Shown: positions 11,060 to 21,760, numbered from the stretch's first letter. The stretch is DNA of 64,000 nt from Dryocosmus kuriphilus (GCA_038277395.1 CM076189.1:237896653-237960652), one strand, 5' to 3'. Translations and numbers: made by a program. Notes: generated by a model not told the origin, from the sequence alone.

Positions 11060-11078
11060 TGGCACCCAACGTGAGGGC
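11060..11078 (+). other. Primer-binding site, tRNA-Lys type
   Basis: TGGCACCCAACGTGAGGGC lies two bases after the LTR end. It closely resembles the complement of the 3' end of insect tRNA-Lys used by several Gypsy elements (TGGCGCCCAACGTGGGGC), with a few differences. The tRNA identity is inferred from that resemblance. Confidence 0.75.
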
Positions 11079-11140
11079 ACGAGAGTGGAAATAAGGGACT
11101 AAAAGGAGTTTTTTTTTTTTTTCTTCCTCTCTGGTATATA

Positions 11141-11374
11141 ATGAAAAGTCAAAGGAGTAAGTTAAGTCAGGAAATCTTAGACAAATTGGCTGCGAAAAGA
11201 AAATTAGAAGCAAAAAAGACCCAAGAGGCATTGGATAGGTTAATGGGGAGAAAGGAATTTGTCATAACCCACTTACCGCCACCGACGAGTAAAAAAAATG
11301 TTCCACAAGGAATGAAGGCTCTAGATGATTTTTTAGAAAAAAATAACAGTGAGGCATTTCAGAAGGAGAAATAA
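11141..11374 (+). CDS. Small pre-gag frame (ORF0), 77 aa, Gypsy element 1
   Basis: An intact frame from ATG 11141 to TAA 11372-11374, between the primer-binding site and gag. The product is short, lysine-rich and predicted helical at its N-terminus, with no membrane segment or cysteines. Its middle, ALDRLMGRKEFVITHLPPPT, matches the corresponding frame of Gypsy element 2 (25278-25445, minus), which reads ALDRLLGRKEFIQKSLPPPT. The agreement continues on both sides and the position is identical. Conservation while gag and pol have diverged suggests this is a real product rather than leader noise. I know no named family. It could be an accessory protein, a spliced 5' exon of another product or a translated leader peptide. 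Confidence 0.7.
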   Translation: MKSQRSKLSQEILDKLAAKRKLEAKKTQEALDRLMGRKEFVITHLPPPTSKKNVPQGMKALDDFLEKNNSEAFQKEK

Positions 11375-11399
11375 GTAAAAATATAAAACCACAGCGATA

Positions 11400-12570
11400 A
11401 TGGGGAGAGGAAGAAGGAGACTAGGAGAAAGCAGCCCAGGAAGCCAAGAAAATATGGAAGATGAAAACACTATGGATCACACAGGGCAAGGGGAACACTC
11501 ATCCCAGGAAGAAAGGACCGAAAACCCTTACTTGCAGCAACTGATCCAGCTTGAGCAGCAAAAAAAAAAAAACTGAATGAAGATAAAATCGAGAGAGAAG
11601 CGCAAAAAAAGAAAATGAGAGAACATCTCTCAAGAATAGAAACCGAAATGAATAGGTCTCTCGCCACGACTATAGAAATAACGAGAACAATGGAAGAGAG
11701 AAGAAAAGAACTAGAAAATCAGATGGCAATGGTAGAGCAGCGACAAGCCCGACTAGCAGGAAGGATAAATCAGCCAGAGAACCTAGCAACGAGATCAACT
11801 ATCAAATATGAGCTACCGGAATTCAGTGGAGTGGGAAACCCGATGAAATATGTAAACTCGCTACGGAAATACTTTGAGGTAATATTACCCTCCGATCAAG
11901 AAACTCTCTACCTATTAGAGAAATCACTGACGGGGGCACCAAGTAACTGGTGGCAGGTGGTGAAAGATGAGATCAGAAATTTCGAAATGTTTGAGGAAAA
12001 ATTCATGCAACGGTACTGGAATGAACAAGCGCAACACGAAGTGCGAAAGAAATTAGAATTTGGCTACCACCAGTCAAATAAAGGAGAATCTCGGGCGGAA
12101 TATGCGATTAATTTATACGCTATCGCAAGGGAACTAAAGCCACAATTATCCGCACAAGAAATCACCCAAAATTTATCTCGGCACTTTAACGATGAAATAA
12201 AATACGCAATTCTCGGAAGAGGGATTCAGACGGTATCGAAATTAATCGAGCTTCTTGAAAACTTCGACGGAATAGGAGCAACAAACCAGAAAACATCATT
12301 AACTGAAGTAAGAACTCAGGCAGCGACCAAAAATAGGCTCAACAGGTGGCACAAATTCTAACTGGCCGACGCAAAATACTCAAAAATCAAATAATCCACC
12401 AACGGGACCCCAGAACAACTGGCGTAGCCAACCATCATCCAACAAACCCTAGAGGCATGGGAAATCAACATTCCGGGTATAAAATTCAGAACCTGGAGAT
12501 AGAAGAAGGTGATCTGGAAACGTGTGAAAGTCTTGGAGAGAACCCACCAAAAGAGCAAGAGGAAAACTAG
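11400..12570 (+). pseudogene. Gypsy element 1 gag
   Basis: Gag starts at ATG 11400 and breaks at a run of 13 A (11560-11572), after which the frame at 11574-12361 continues. The N-terminal third is a charged coiled coil (EEQKKK-like, RIETEMNRSLATTIEITRTM). The capsid-like part runs from YELPEFSGVGNPMKYV through SNWWQVVKDE and FMQRYWNEQAQHEV to EIKYAILGRG. Near 12330-12570 the frame changes again and reads a Gly/Asn/Gln/Pro-rich tail ending in IQNLEIEEGD, which aligns with NMEIEEEN in Gypsy element 2. No CCHC zinc knuckle is visible. The capsid region is readily alignable with that of element 2, so the two elements belong to one lineage. Confidence 0.85.
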
Positions 12571-12605
12571 ATACTGCCACATCTGGATGCAACCACCGCG
12601 CAGAT

Positions 12606-12929
12606 GTGGCGGAACCAATACAGATCAATGGTTTGTATAATCCAAGAAGAGAACTGCTAGACGAGGCAGAACAAGACAACATATTTCCTCGGCGACCACG
12701 ATGTTATGTAACTCAGCTGGAGGTTGGAGGAATTGAAACGAAAGCTTTGATAGACACGAAGCCGGAAACAACCTGCATATCCGAAGAATTCTATCTAGAG
12801 AATATCAAAGTTTTTGAAAAATTTCCAGCATTGCCTCTAACAGGTGTGGTTGCACGTGGGCCAATCGACGGAAAAAAAAACAAGGCTGAAGAAACAGATA
12901 TTTCTCACCATACAGATACAAAAATATGA
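12606..12929 (+). pseudogene. Gypsy element 1 protease region, active site altered
   Basis: The frame contains VTQLEVGGIETKALIDTKPE followed by TTCISEEF, clearly the retropepsin-like region: the sibling copy reads KALVDTGAEVSCISEEF. Here Asp-Thr-Gly has become Asp-Thr-Lys, so the catalytic loop is lost. At a run of nine A (12872-12880) the frame is broken; the following reading frame (from about 12880) carries the protease C-terminus, ending in SRTCLIGIDLLEKL. Confidence 0.8.
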
Positions 12930-14217
12930 AATACATGCTTCTTTTATGATCATACCCAAACTCTCTAGGACCTGTTTAATAGGAATCGACCTTTTGGAAA
13001 AGCTTAAAACGCAAATTGATCTGAAGGATAAACTCCTCGTTTTCACCGATCTAGAGGAAAGTCCAACGCTCAAAATCTACCAAGAAGAAGAGAGTGAGGG
13101 AGAATGCGATAAAAATAAGGAACACACGATAAGGCTGTTAAGCTGTGAAGAGAACCCGTTAACATCAGGAGGCCTTGACAACATTCTAACATCAATACAA
13201 ATAAAGGAAGAATCAAATAGACGAAAGCTCGAAGAACTTCTTATAAAGCATCGAGGGGTCTTTAACAAGAAACCGGGAAGACTAAAAAACTTCCAATATG
13301 AATTAAAAGTAAAAAAAGACACGCCATTCATTAAGCGTAGTTACCCGATACCCAAGGTCCATAGGGAACAAGTTCAAGAGGAGATTGACAAAATGCTGAA
13401 GGACGAAATTATCGAAAGATCAGATAGTCCTTACGTCAACCCCATCGTGCCTGTAAAAAAAAAGGATGGCCGCATGAGGCTGTGCCTGGACGCGAGGAAA
13501 CTGAACGAGATTTTGATCGAGGATTGGGAGGGACCTGAAATTTCCGAGATTCTTTTTCAAAACTGCCAGGGAACGAAGGTCATGTCAAGCCTTGACATGA
13601 CGAGTAGCTTCTGGCAAATCCCATTGCATCCTGACTCGATGAAATACACAGCATTCCAACATAAGGGAAAAACGTACCACTTTACTGTAGTACCCTTCGG
13701 GTTAAAAATAAACACAGCAGCGTTGGTAAGAGGGTTGGACTCGGTATTAAATGGTTTAGGAGACCATATCATCACTTTCGTCGATGACATCCTCATCACT
13801 TCGGAATCCGAGAAACAACATCTGCAGCATTTGGACGAACTGTTTGGACGAATGAGATCTGCCAACCTAACATTTAATTTGGAAAAATCTTCTTTTTTTC
13901 AAAACGAAGTCCGGTTTTTAGGGTTTATTATAACAATAGATGGAATTCGCCCGGATCCAGAAAAAATAAAAGGTATCAACGACTTTCCCGTTCCAAGAAA
14001 TTTAAAGCAACTACGAGGATTTCTGGGGTTGATAAACTTCTATGCCCGATTTTCGGATAAGCATGCAGAGGAAATTGTGCCTTTGCTAGCTTTAATAAAA
14101 AAGGATACCAGATCGGAATGGACGACGGAGCATCAAGAATGTTTCAATAAGGTAAAAAGACTTTTTTGCCAAGATACTCTGCTTCACTACCCGAACCCCC
14201 AAAAGGAGTATTACTAG
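12880..14217 (+). pseudogene. Gypsy element 1 reverse transcriptase
   Basis: A long open frame covers the protease end, a linker and the whole RT palm and fingers. Recognisable blocks are SPYVNPIVPVKKKDGRMRLC, MSSLDMTSSFWQIPLHPDS, FTVVPFGLKINTAALVRGL and ITFVDDILITSE, the last holding the paired catalytic Asp as F-V-D-D, then FLGFIITIDGIRPDPEKI and LRGFLGLINFY. The frame ends at TAG 14215-14217, where one base appears to be missing before the RNase H start. Confidence 0.88.
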
Positions 14218-14669
14218 AAACAGATGCCAGTCATTATGCTCTGGGTGCCGTACTTTATCAAATTGATGAAAAAAAGTATAAAAAAATAATTGCTATGGCA
14301 AGCAGAACATTGAAGGGACCAGAATTGGGATATTTTACGACAGAGAAGGAACTTTTGGCCATTGTCTGGTCCCTGCAGAAATTTCGAACATTTCTTCTGG
14401 GATCGAGAATCATTATACGCACCGACCATATGGCTCTGACCTTTTTACAATCCTGCCGTTTCAATAACTCCAGACTCACTCGATGGATTCTTGCGATTCA
14501 GGATTACAACATCAAGGTAGAGCACTGCCCAGGAAAAGATAACGTTGCGGCAGATACTTTGAGTCGCTGTCATCCTACTCGGCGATGGGAAAGGAAAGAA
14601 AATGACCTGACTGTACAATTAAACATCTTTCAGTACAACTTCACACAGGTCATCAAAAAAAAATTATAG
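14166..14669 (+). pseudogene. Gypsy element 1 RNase H
   Basis: RNase H motifs appear in order: LLETDASHYALGAVLY, then YFTTEKELLAIVWSLQKFR, IIRTDHMALTFL and GKDNVAADTLSR. The usable domain starts near 14213 after the frame change from RT. It ends in VIKKKL and an in-frame TAG at 14667-14669, beyond which the same frame continues into the integrase. The stop does not coincide with a domain boundary seen in the sibling and is probably a mutation. Confidence 0.85.
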
Positions 14670-15642
14670 GATTTGGAACAAGAGCAATCACGAGATACAA
14701 AAATTAAAGAGCTGAAACAAAAAAACCAACATCAGCAAGAAAAAAATGCAAGATATATTTTAATAAACAACATTGTTCATCAGAAAGGTAAAACAGCGAT
14801 AAGACCATATCTCCCTAAGGATCTTTTTCTCATCCTCATATGGGAATGTCACGAAGCCTACGGTCATATTGGACCAACGAAAATATATCACATGATAAAG
14901 GAAACTTTTTTTTACCCAAAGGCAGCAAAATTAATTCGAAATCAACTTCGAACCTGTGATTCCTGTCAACGGAATAAAATTTCCACACAGGCAGTGCAAG
15001 TCTGTCAAGAGACTATCACCCCGGATCGACCCCTTTCATTAGTCTCTATCGATTTTTATGGACCGCTACCGAGTTCTCGTTATGGCAGCGAATATGTCCT
15101 GACCATGGTAGACACTTTCACAAAATACACCAAACTTTACCCGCTACGAAAAGTGACGTGTAGGGCAGCCATCAGTAAGCTGGACAACTTCATAGAAACG
15201 GTGGGAAAACCCGATCGAGTCTTAACAGACCGAGGAACTCAGTTCATTAGCAAAAAATGGACTGATGCGCTAGAGGAAAGAAAAATAAAAAAACACTCAC
15301 CTCCATTAGAAATCCACAAGCGAACATGGTGGAAAGAGTAAATCGGGAATTGGGAAGATTTTTTCGCACATGTTTGGACCCTGATTCTCACAAAAAATGG
15401 TTCTCATATTTGCAAATCATCGAAGACATTATGAATGAAAGTCGCCATGTAATTTTTCGAGTGCAATATTTGGACGAACCGCGAAATTCCTGGCAATATA
15501 TGAGGGACCGTATCTGGTGGGTGAAAGAACAAGCCACAACACATATAACCTCATATACCCAGAAAATGGAGAGCTACGTGGAGGCTTCCACGCTCGGGAT
15601 TTAAAGAAGTACTGGCAGAAGGAGGAAAATGACAGCTTTTAA
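14670..15642 (+). pseudogene. Gypsy element 1 integrase, C-terminal part deleted
   Basis: Zinc-binding residues appear in ECHEAYGHIGPTKIYHMIKE and CDSCQRNK. The catalytic core has Asp in LTMVDTFTKY and in VLTDRGTQF, and Glu in NMVERVNREL. A frame break lies in a run of seven A at 15287-15293, between the second Asp and the Glu. Compared with the sibling, roughly 65 residues are missing after IMNES, where the basic linker and GPF/Y-like segment would be. The remainder ends HARDLKKYWQKEEN with TAA at 15640-15642 after another frame change near 15590. Confidence 0.83.
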
Positions 15643-16473
15643 GGCGTTGGTCACTACCAAGATCCCCTTCCAAACGTCATCTCCCTACTCCGTGAAAACC
15701 TTCCATTTCCCGCTGACCCTGCCCACTGAGTATCCCGGGAGAAAATATAAAAAGGCCAGAAAGCTAAACAACCCTCATTGAGAAAGCTGATTTGGGAAAG
15801 GATGGACGCCAACACCCAAGTAACTTTTCAAAATAAGAGGAGCGTAATGATTCAGACCGGAAGCGACTTGGTCACTTGGACGCACCATCACGAGCAGGCT
15901 AGGGTCATCATAACGAGACCTAGGGAGATCAACTCTTCCATGTATAACGCTGGGTCATCCAAGTCGACTGGGTTTGGAGTTCAAACTAGGAACTGGAAGT
16001 CGGACAGAACGGACGATAAATGGACGCAACGTGTACCCTGCCGAATCATGGATATAAAAACGCTGAAGCCGGAACGAGATGAAGAGGTTCCTAAGGAAAT
16101 TCTTAGGAACATAGCCCAAGACCTGGGGCAAATTCCATGGACGCCAATGGAGGTGGACATCACTTCACCTGAAGAAAACCAGGAAAATATCCAGCCGGCG
16201 AAACCGACAAATACAGAAGCACCAGAAAAAAATCATTTAGGGTTTCCTTGGCACGATGTATTGGGGCTAAAAAAAGACTATGGAATACCGCTCCCCAAGA
16301 GCTCTCCCACGAAGCAAACTGAACAACTATCCAGGGAGCGTCAAAGGATCCGAGATCGGGAAAGTAGACGTAGGCGCCATCAGGGACTAGCCAGAGGAAT
16401 ACAGACGCTATGGCCTATGGGTCCAGCCAGATGGGGCAGAGAAAACGTGGCGACACCTAAAAACAAAAAATAA
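15629..16473 (+). pseudogene. Post-pol frame (ORF3) of Gypsy element 1, non-envelope
   Basis: An ATG at 15629 overlaps the last codons of pol (ATG and TAA share 14 bases). That frame runs 50 codons to TGA 15779-15781. A second frame in another register is open from about 15751 to 16473 (about 231 codons), so the two look like one gene with a frameshift near 15750-15780. The product is hydrophilic, rich in Arg, Lys, Pro and Glu, ends in an Arg-rich segment (RERQRIRDRESRRRRHQ), and has no signal peptide, membrane helix or cysteine pattern. It occupies the place where errantivirus-like Gypsy elements carry env, but nothing in it resembles an envelope protein. Gypsy element 2 has a frame at the same place; I see similar composition but no convincing alignment. 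Confidence 0.6.
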
Positions 16474-16479
16474 ATTCTA

Positions 16480-16536
16480 AAAAAAAAAAAAAAAAAAATA
16501 TTTAACTTTTTTTTTAGAATTTGGGGGGGGGGGGCA
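16480..16536 (+). other. A-rich and G-rich tracts ending in the polypurine tract
   Basis: A run of A at about 16480-16498 is followed by TTTTTTTTTAGAATTT and 13 G (16522-16534) ending directly at the 3' LTR. The G run is in the right place for the plus-strand primer. The run lengths suggest slippage. Confidence 0.7.
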
Positions 16537-18072
16537 TTATAACGGCCCTTTTCCGGGCCACCCAAATAATTTTTGCGAAGGAATATTCTTAATGTGTACT
16601 TATCCTATTAATTTATATATATACTTACGAAGGAATAATTTATGAGATAAGTTTATAATGTACCCACCAAGTATTGTCACGAAGGAATAATTCTCGACAA
16701 TCTACGGTATATCCTCAGGCCGTTTTAACTCTCTTTGTATTAAATGAGACAGAGGAAAAGAGAGAGAGAGAGAGAGAATGCCATAAGTGAGAGAATGCTA
16801 ACACAGGACGAAATAGCACGCTGTCTCTGTTTATAGAGACTGAGAGGGTACGCCCCCGCAGAGTGGAAGTACGAATCGGTCATGTTAGGTGGCTAACAAG
16901 GCAAGCTTCATTCTCTCGCAAGCAAAATGAAATCCTGCGTCCATAAAGGCGGGACAGGCGACAGTATAAGTCTCTTGGCTCTCGAGCCGTTGTTCGAGCC
17001 AGACTTCTACCTTTCTCTGACTCACCCTGGGGGTTGTGTACAGGCTGTTTTTCATCACCCTGTGCACCGCTTCACCAGTTTGAGCCGCTAAAGTTTTGAA
17101 AGGCAAAGAGAAAAGAGCCTAAATATGAACAGTCTTACTGGTGACTGGTCCACGGCGTCCCCCGTGTACCCGTATCGACGTAAGACTGCGTAAAAACCTC
17201 GCGGTTGAACATTTCTGACGCGATTTGTTGGTGGTTGGCCCACGGCGTCCCCCGTGTGCCCGCATCGATACGAATCGTTGGAGGATGCTTAGCCGCTTGG
17301 CTGTCTTTAAGGATTTTGCTGCCTTATTGGCTTAATTTTTCCTTCTCAAGTTTCTCTGTAGGGCTAGAATAACTTCTCGAGAATCGACCTTTTTTTTTAA
17401 AATCTTCTAAAAAACAACCACAGCGTCAAAGCATTTATATTGTAAGCGTGGTTTAATAAACTACGATACTTTTATTAATATTTTATAAAACTCTCAAAAA
17501 GCTATCTGTAGAGAAAGCGTGCCGGTGAATATTTCTTACGTAACCTGTTGGTGGTTGGCCCACGGCGTCCCCCGTGTGTCCGCATCGATAGAGGCTGCTA
17601 GAGTTTACTCAACGGTTCCTTTGTGTGTTGAGGACGTATTTTTGTACTTCTTAACGGTAATTTACCATATTAATTTCTCGTTATAAATAATGTAAGACTC
17701 CAGAGAGAAATACTTTTGCTGAACTCATTAAATTAGCTTTAGATAAGCGACGGTCACGCACCAAATAGTTTGATAAACCTTTAGAGGATTACATTTTATA
17801 CCCAATATTGATTTTCTAAAATAACGGTTGTTGAGAGGTTCAACAAACGAATATCTATCATAATATTATATCGAGCCATGACGCACTTATAACATTTCTA
17901 CTGTTAGATTATAAGAACCAATGTAACTGATTTCACGAGAATATAGACATTTCAAACTGATCTTTTAGTTCTTTACTCTCGTGACCAAGTCTCAGTAAAT
18001 AAACAAAAAAAAATATATAATAAATAAAAAAAAATAATAAAAAGGTTACTCTTATAAAAAAGATACCTTACA
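16537..18072 (+). repeat. Gypsy element 1, 3' LTR
   Basis: Direct repeat of the 5' LTR, from TTATAACGGCCC to ATACCTTACA. It retains an ACTTACGAAGG-containing stretch near 16623-16680 that is replaced by TA repeats in the 5' copy. Its right end meets a short (AT)n tract and then the first base of Gypsy element 2. Confidence 0.92.
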
Positions 18073-18082
18073 ATATATATAT

Positions 18083-19170
18083 TGTAACCCTTTATCTTTA
18101 GGGATAAAATGATTATAAAATTGGGATCGCACAGAAGAAAGAATAAGATTCTTTGTAAGAATTAATACTACAGTTTATTCAAAGAAATACTTTAGATTGG
18201 TATAGTATACAGAGACTGCTTTTAAAATAGTGCTAAGACGCTCTTAATTTTTATAATAATAGATTTCTATTCTTATCAACAATTTATCATTCAAACTAAA
18301 ATAAATCCATTTATCTCCTTTTTCTTTACTCATTACATTTCTCACAAACTCCTTCAACAAATATTCTTATTCTACTGCTAATTATTATTTGTCTGCTTTC
18401 TAAATGCTATTCCGCTGTTATTACACATTTTATTAATACATATTTAGCATAATGCTTTTTATTAACAACCAGTATTGACATAAAACTTATCGCATTCTAA
18501 AATAGTTATACCCCTAAAGGTGAACCCCAGGAAAGGAGAGGAAGATATTTCTCTTTATTTCACTCAAAATCTTTATTTAAATTTCTTGCTTTCAGAAAAT
18601 AAATGCTAGAAAGATTCCCAGCAGATACCAAGAGTGGACCCTTGGAACCCTGTGCCTCTTCTGAACATTCAATTGCTGAGGATAAGTTCAACGTTCTATC
18701 CCTTTGTATTAGCGATTAGTGCATGACAGACATAAGGAGTATGACTACTTACTCCCCAGGCTCATAATCCTTAACGCAAAGACCAGAAACCTCGGCTTCG
18801 AGGGCAAACCAACTTTCCAGAAGTCTTTGGCTAGGGTATACCCTCCACTAGCGAAATCCTTCTTGGATAGCTTTGAGCAACAATAGTCGTGGCAGCGCTA
18901 AAGAGTGGACTCTCTAGTCCCCACGAGCTTCTGTAGCTGCTGAGGCTTGCGACTCGCTGGCGAGTCGCCGAATCGTGACTTCTTCCCGCGAGACCTGCTT
19001 ATATGGGCCACGCGAGAAAAAGTCCCAGCATCTTCCTCCTTCCTGCGTGGGTGGGAGATCCCAGGCATGCTCCGTAGCTTTTTTCTTTCTACCCTGTAGG
19101 ATCTCTCTCCCTCGCTACTTCCATGCGAGAGTGGTTGCTCACTGGCAGGCTATTAAACTCCCGGGTTACA
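18083..19170 (-). repeat. Gypsy element 2, 3' LTR (left on the plus strand)
   Basis: It starts TGTAACCCTTTATC and ends CCCGGGTTACA in plus-strand orientation. It is followed inward by GTTGCCCCCC, whose complement is the polypurine tract of the minus-strand element. An open frame at 18975-19310 on the plus strand falls in the LTR and is repeated at 26471; it is not a gene. Confidence 0.94.
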
Positions 19171-19506
19171 GTTGCCCCCCTTTATTTTTGAAATTTAGCT
19201 TAATCTTTAAACTAACCTACAATTACATGGTATGTCTAAATTTTAAAAATAATCAAAGCCTAGCCCTATCTTTTAAATATTGCCTAGTTACACTTGAATG
19301 CAGATTATAGGTCTTCTTTTTTTTTCTTTTTTTTTTATATATACATCGAGATCTAAATAGTAATCAGAACCTTAAAATTAGTATATTGTATTCTAGACAG
19401 GGTATGGATGGACTTCAAAACCTAGCTACTACTATGCAGAACCTCTATTTTCGTTCCTTAATCGTCGAACCAAGAGTACATAAGGGTGTCAGCTCTGACC
19501 TATGAC
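19171..19506. other. Polypurine tract and short spacer
   Basis: On the minus strand this holds the G-rich polypurine tract next to the LTR and a T/A-rich spacer downstream of ORF3. No coding frame is supported. Confidence 0.6.
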
Positions 19507-20502
19507 TTAATCACTAAATTCAAATTGCAGCCGACGAAAGGTTTCCTTATTGTTGTTCTCAGGTAGCCTCCTCCAATCACTTTCCCTTTGACTCCACGTG
19601 GACGACAATGGCCATGCCTGACTCGGCGACCATAGGCGATAGTTCTGCCGCAGCTCTTCTCCCTCCACGATTGGCCCCCATTGGTTGTCTAGGGTATTGC
19701 TCTTGACTTCGATTGCCTCTTTCGACACAGGCTGCTTCGCAACTGGCCTTCTTGACTCTGCCTGCAGGATGTCTTGATACAGTAGTTCTGTTCGGCTCAG
19801 TTTTCTCCCCTTATTCTCTTTTGAATCCCCTTTTGAACTGCAGGGTCTTTTCTTTGCCTCTTTTGTTTTTCTTCTTTCCTCGTCCCTCTTCTTCTGACTT
19901 TGCTTCATTAATCGCAAGGAGTTGATGGAGATTTCTCTTAAAGGATGGTTTTGCTCCCGCCGAGGTGCTTGAAAGAGTTTTAAATAATGTTGGCGTATTT
20001 TGGTTTTCACGCTCTCTTTTTTTTCTATTGGTGCTTCCTTCTTTTCCTCCGAGATTGTTGGGCGTCCAATTGGCAGGATGGGTGGCTGTTGTGTGCGGAT
20101 GTATTCCTCCAAGTCGTCTGTGTCTGTGTGGCGTCTCGCTGTTGCATTTCTTGGAATTTTATCCGTGCACATCCCTTTATTGCAGAGTTCCTTTGGCAGT
20201 CTTGCCTTCTTTCTCGGATGTTCATGGGAACCCCGACGCCTCGCAAACTTGAAGGGATAATTACTCTGAAATTCCTGTATGACATTTACTTCTTCTTCTG
20301 GTCCATCGCATTGGATACCCACGGTTTGTCGGTTGTCCCGATATTCGCACTGGCAAGCTGCTTCCGGCATGGTGTTGGCACGTTTTCCTCTCGATGGTTT
20401 GGGACTAATTGAGACAAGTGTCATTCCTACTCTCAGTTTTGTGTTGTGAACGGTCCACCATCCCTTCTTCCACCTCTTGAGTTTCCACCTCCTATTTTCC
20501 AT
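19507..20502 (-). CDS. Post-pol frame (ORF3) of Gypsy element 2, 331 aa, non-envelope
   Basis: An intact 332-codon frame begins 78 bases after the pol stop. The product is strongly hydrophilic. It starts with a Trp/Lys-rich stretch (WKLKRWKKGWWTVHNTKL), has two pairs of cysteines near residues 50-65 (CQCEY, GIQCDG), a basic segment FARRRGSHEHPRKKARLP that could be a nuclear localisation signal, and a Lys/Glu-rich predicted helix around residues 200-240. There is no signal peptide, furin-like site or membrane helix, so it is not env. It stays open while gag and pol of the same copy are broken, which suggests selection or a recent origin. A product is likely but its function is unknown. The long plus-strand frames opposite it are shadows. 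Confidence 0.68.
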   Translation of the reverse strand: MENRRWKLKRWKKGWWTVHNTKLRVGMTLVSISPKPSRGKRANTMPEAACQCEYRDNRQTVGIQCDGPEEEVNVIQEFQSNYPFKFARRRGSHEHPRKKARLPKELCNKGMCTDKIPRNATARRHTDTDDLEEYIRTQQPPILPIGRPTISEEKKEAPIEKKESVKTKIRQHYLKLFQAPRREQNHPLREISINSLRLMKQSQKKRDEERRKTKEAKKRPCSSKGDSKENKGRKLSRTELLYQDILQAESRRPVAKQPVSKEAIEVKSNTLDNQWGPIVEGEELRQNYRLWSPSQAWPLSSTWSQRESDWRRLPENNNKETFRRLQFEFSD

Positions 20503-20579
20503 CCCTCCAGAACCTGCTGGACAGTTTGCGAGTGAAGCTGACTTCCATCAAAGATGCTGCACTTTCTTGTTGCCTCAGG

Positions 20580-21667
20580 TCAGTTTCCTCTCTCTATGGG
20601 ACTCTCCTCACCGCACTCTTCCTTCCTATTGTATTTCCGCAGACTATCCGCGTGGTATTGACCCCTGATTTTATCTTTTTCTATTTCTCGGAGAATATGG
20701 ACGTTTTCTCCGACTTGTCGCCAAATGAGGTACGGTCCCTCGTACAGAGGTAGGAATTTTGCCATTACACCTGTCCGAGGATTCGAGATGTTACAAGCCT
20801 TCACTAGGACCCATTCACCTATACTGAACTGAATTCCTTTTCGTTTCCTATTTGTTCGTTGTAATCTTTTCTCACGATTTTTCTTAATGGCTTGTCTGAT
20901 CCTTTCAATTTGTTGATTTCTCTCCTCTTGTGGCCTCTCCCATGTTTCTGGTATTAGTTTCTCCCACCATCGTTCAGGTTTTTCACCCCACATGGCTTCA
21001 TGTGGCGTGACCCCCGTAGTATCATGCGGAGTTTCATTCATAATAGATTCTATTACTGGCAGCTGTGAATACCATGTCGCGTGCCTCTCAGCGGGTAAGA
21101 GCATTCTCATGAGTCGAGCGATTTCTCTATTTACTCGTTCCACCATGTTGGCCTGAGGGTACCTAATCGAGGTGAGGGTCATCCTGATGCCTCTTTCATC
21201 TAAGGCTTCTGAACATCTTCGACTCGTGAATTGCGTTCCTCTGTCCGATAGGATTCTCAATGGTTTTCCTACCTCTCTTATGAAGTTGTCTAATTTTTTT
21301 ATCGACCCTTCACTGGTGGCTTTTTGCAAGGGATATAGCTTGACATATTTTGTGAATGTGTCAAGCATGACTAATATGTGCTCACTTCCATATTTCGAAG
21401 GGGTTAATGGTCCTAGAAATCTATAGACAGAAGTTCCAAAGGCGCTTGAGGTAACACTGGCCGTTGTAGTGCTTGTAAGGAGGTAGTTCGTATCTTGTTT
21501 CTTTGGCACGAGTCACATGTGCTTACCATCTTTCTTACAAGCTTAGCTAATTTGGAATGATAAAAATATTCCTTGAGAATTTTTTCAGTTTTTGCAGTTC
21601 CACAATGTTCGTAGGACATGTGGCATTCCCAAATTAAAGGTTCGATTAAAGCCTTTGGTAGCACCAC
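20580..21667 (-). pseudogene. Gypsy element 2 integrase
   Basis: The zinc-binding part lies at 21413-21667 (IWECHMSYEHCGTAKTEKI, CDSCQRNK). The frame then changes near 21420-21470, and the frame ending at 20580 carries the catalytic core: Asp in LVMLDTFTKY, Asp in ILSDRGTQF, Glu in NMVERVNREI. After the core comes a basic linker (KKNREKRLQRTNRKRKG) and a GPF/Y-like segment, LYEGPYLIWRQVG. It ends DSLRKYNRKEE and a short tail. It is complete in length, with one frame change between the zinc domain and core. Confidence 0.88.
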
Positions 21668-21760
21668 TCGTTGACTGATACCATCTTGATGAAATAAAAT
21701 GTGATTTCTTATGACGTATCTTCCATGGCCGTGTGTCTCTTTTCTTATATCCCCTTTTTT

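Larger units (their letters stand above)
9564..18072 (+). mobile_element. Gypsy element 1, full length, degenerate
   Basis: Two direct LTRs flank a primer-binding site, a small pre-gag frame, gag, protease-RT-RNase H-integrase, a further frame after pol and a G-rich polypurine tract. The LTRs show about 7 differences in 185 bases where I compared them (9880-10065 with 16896-17081), so the insertion is old. At least eight frame breaks occur in gag-pol and the protease active site is altered. A close relative, Gypsy element 2, follows immediately in opposite orientation. Confidence 0.93.

Noticed and set aside
15629..16473. Envelope gene in Gypsy element 1
   Set aside because: No signal peptide, cleavage site or membrane helix; the protein is uniformly hydrophilic.
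18975..19310. 111-codon plus-strand frame, repeated at 26471
   Set aside because: It lies in the Gypsy element 2 LTR and is present in both LTR copies because the DNA is duplicated.
19713..20412. Plus-strand frames of 70-141 codons opposite ORF3 of Gypsy element 2
   Set aside because: They are hydrophobic shadow frames antisense to the charged ORF3 codons; none has a recognisable domain or a counterpart in Gypsy element 1.
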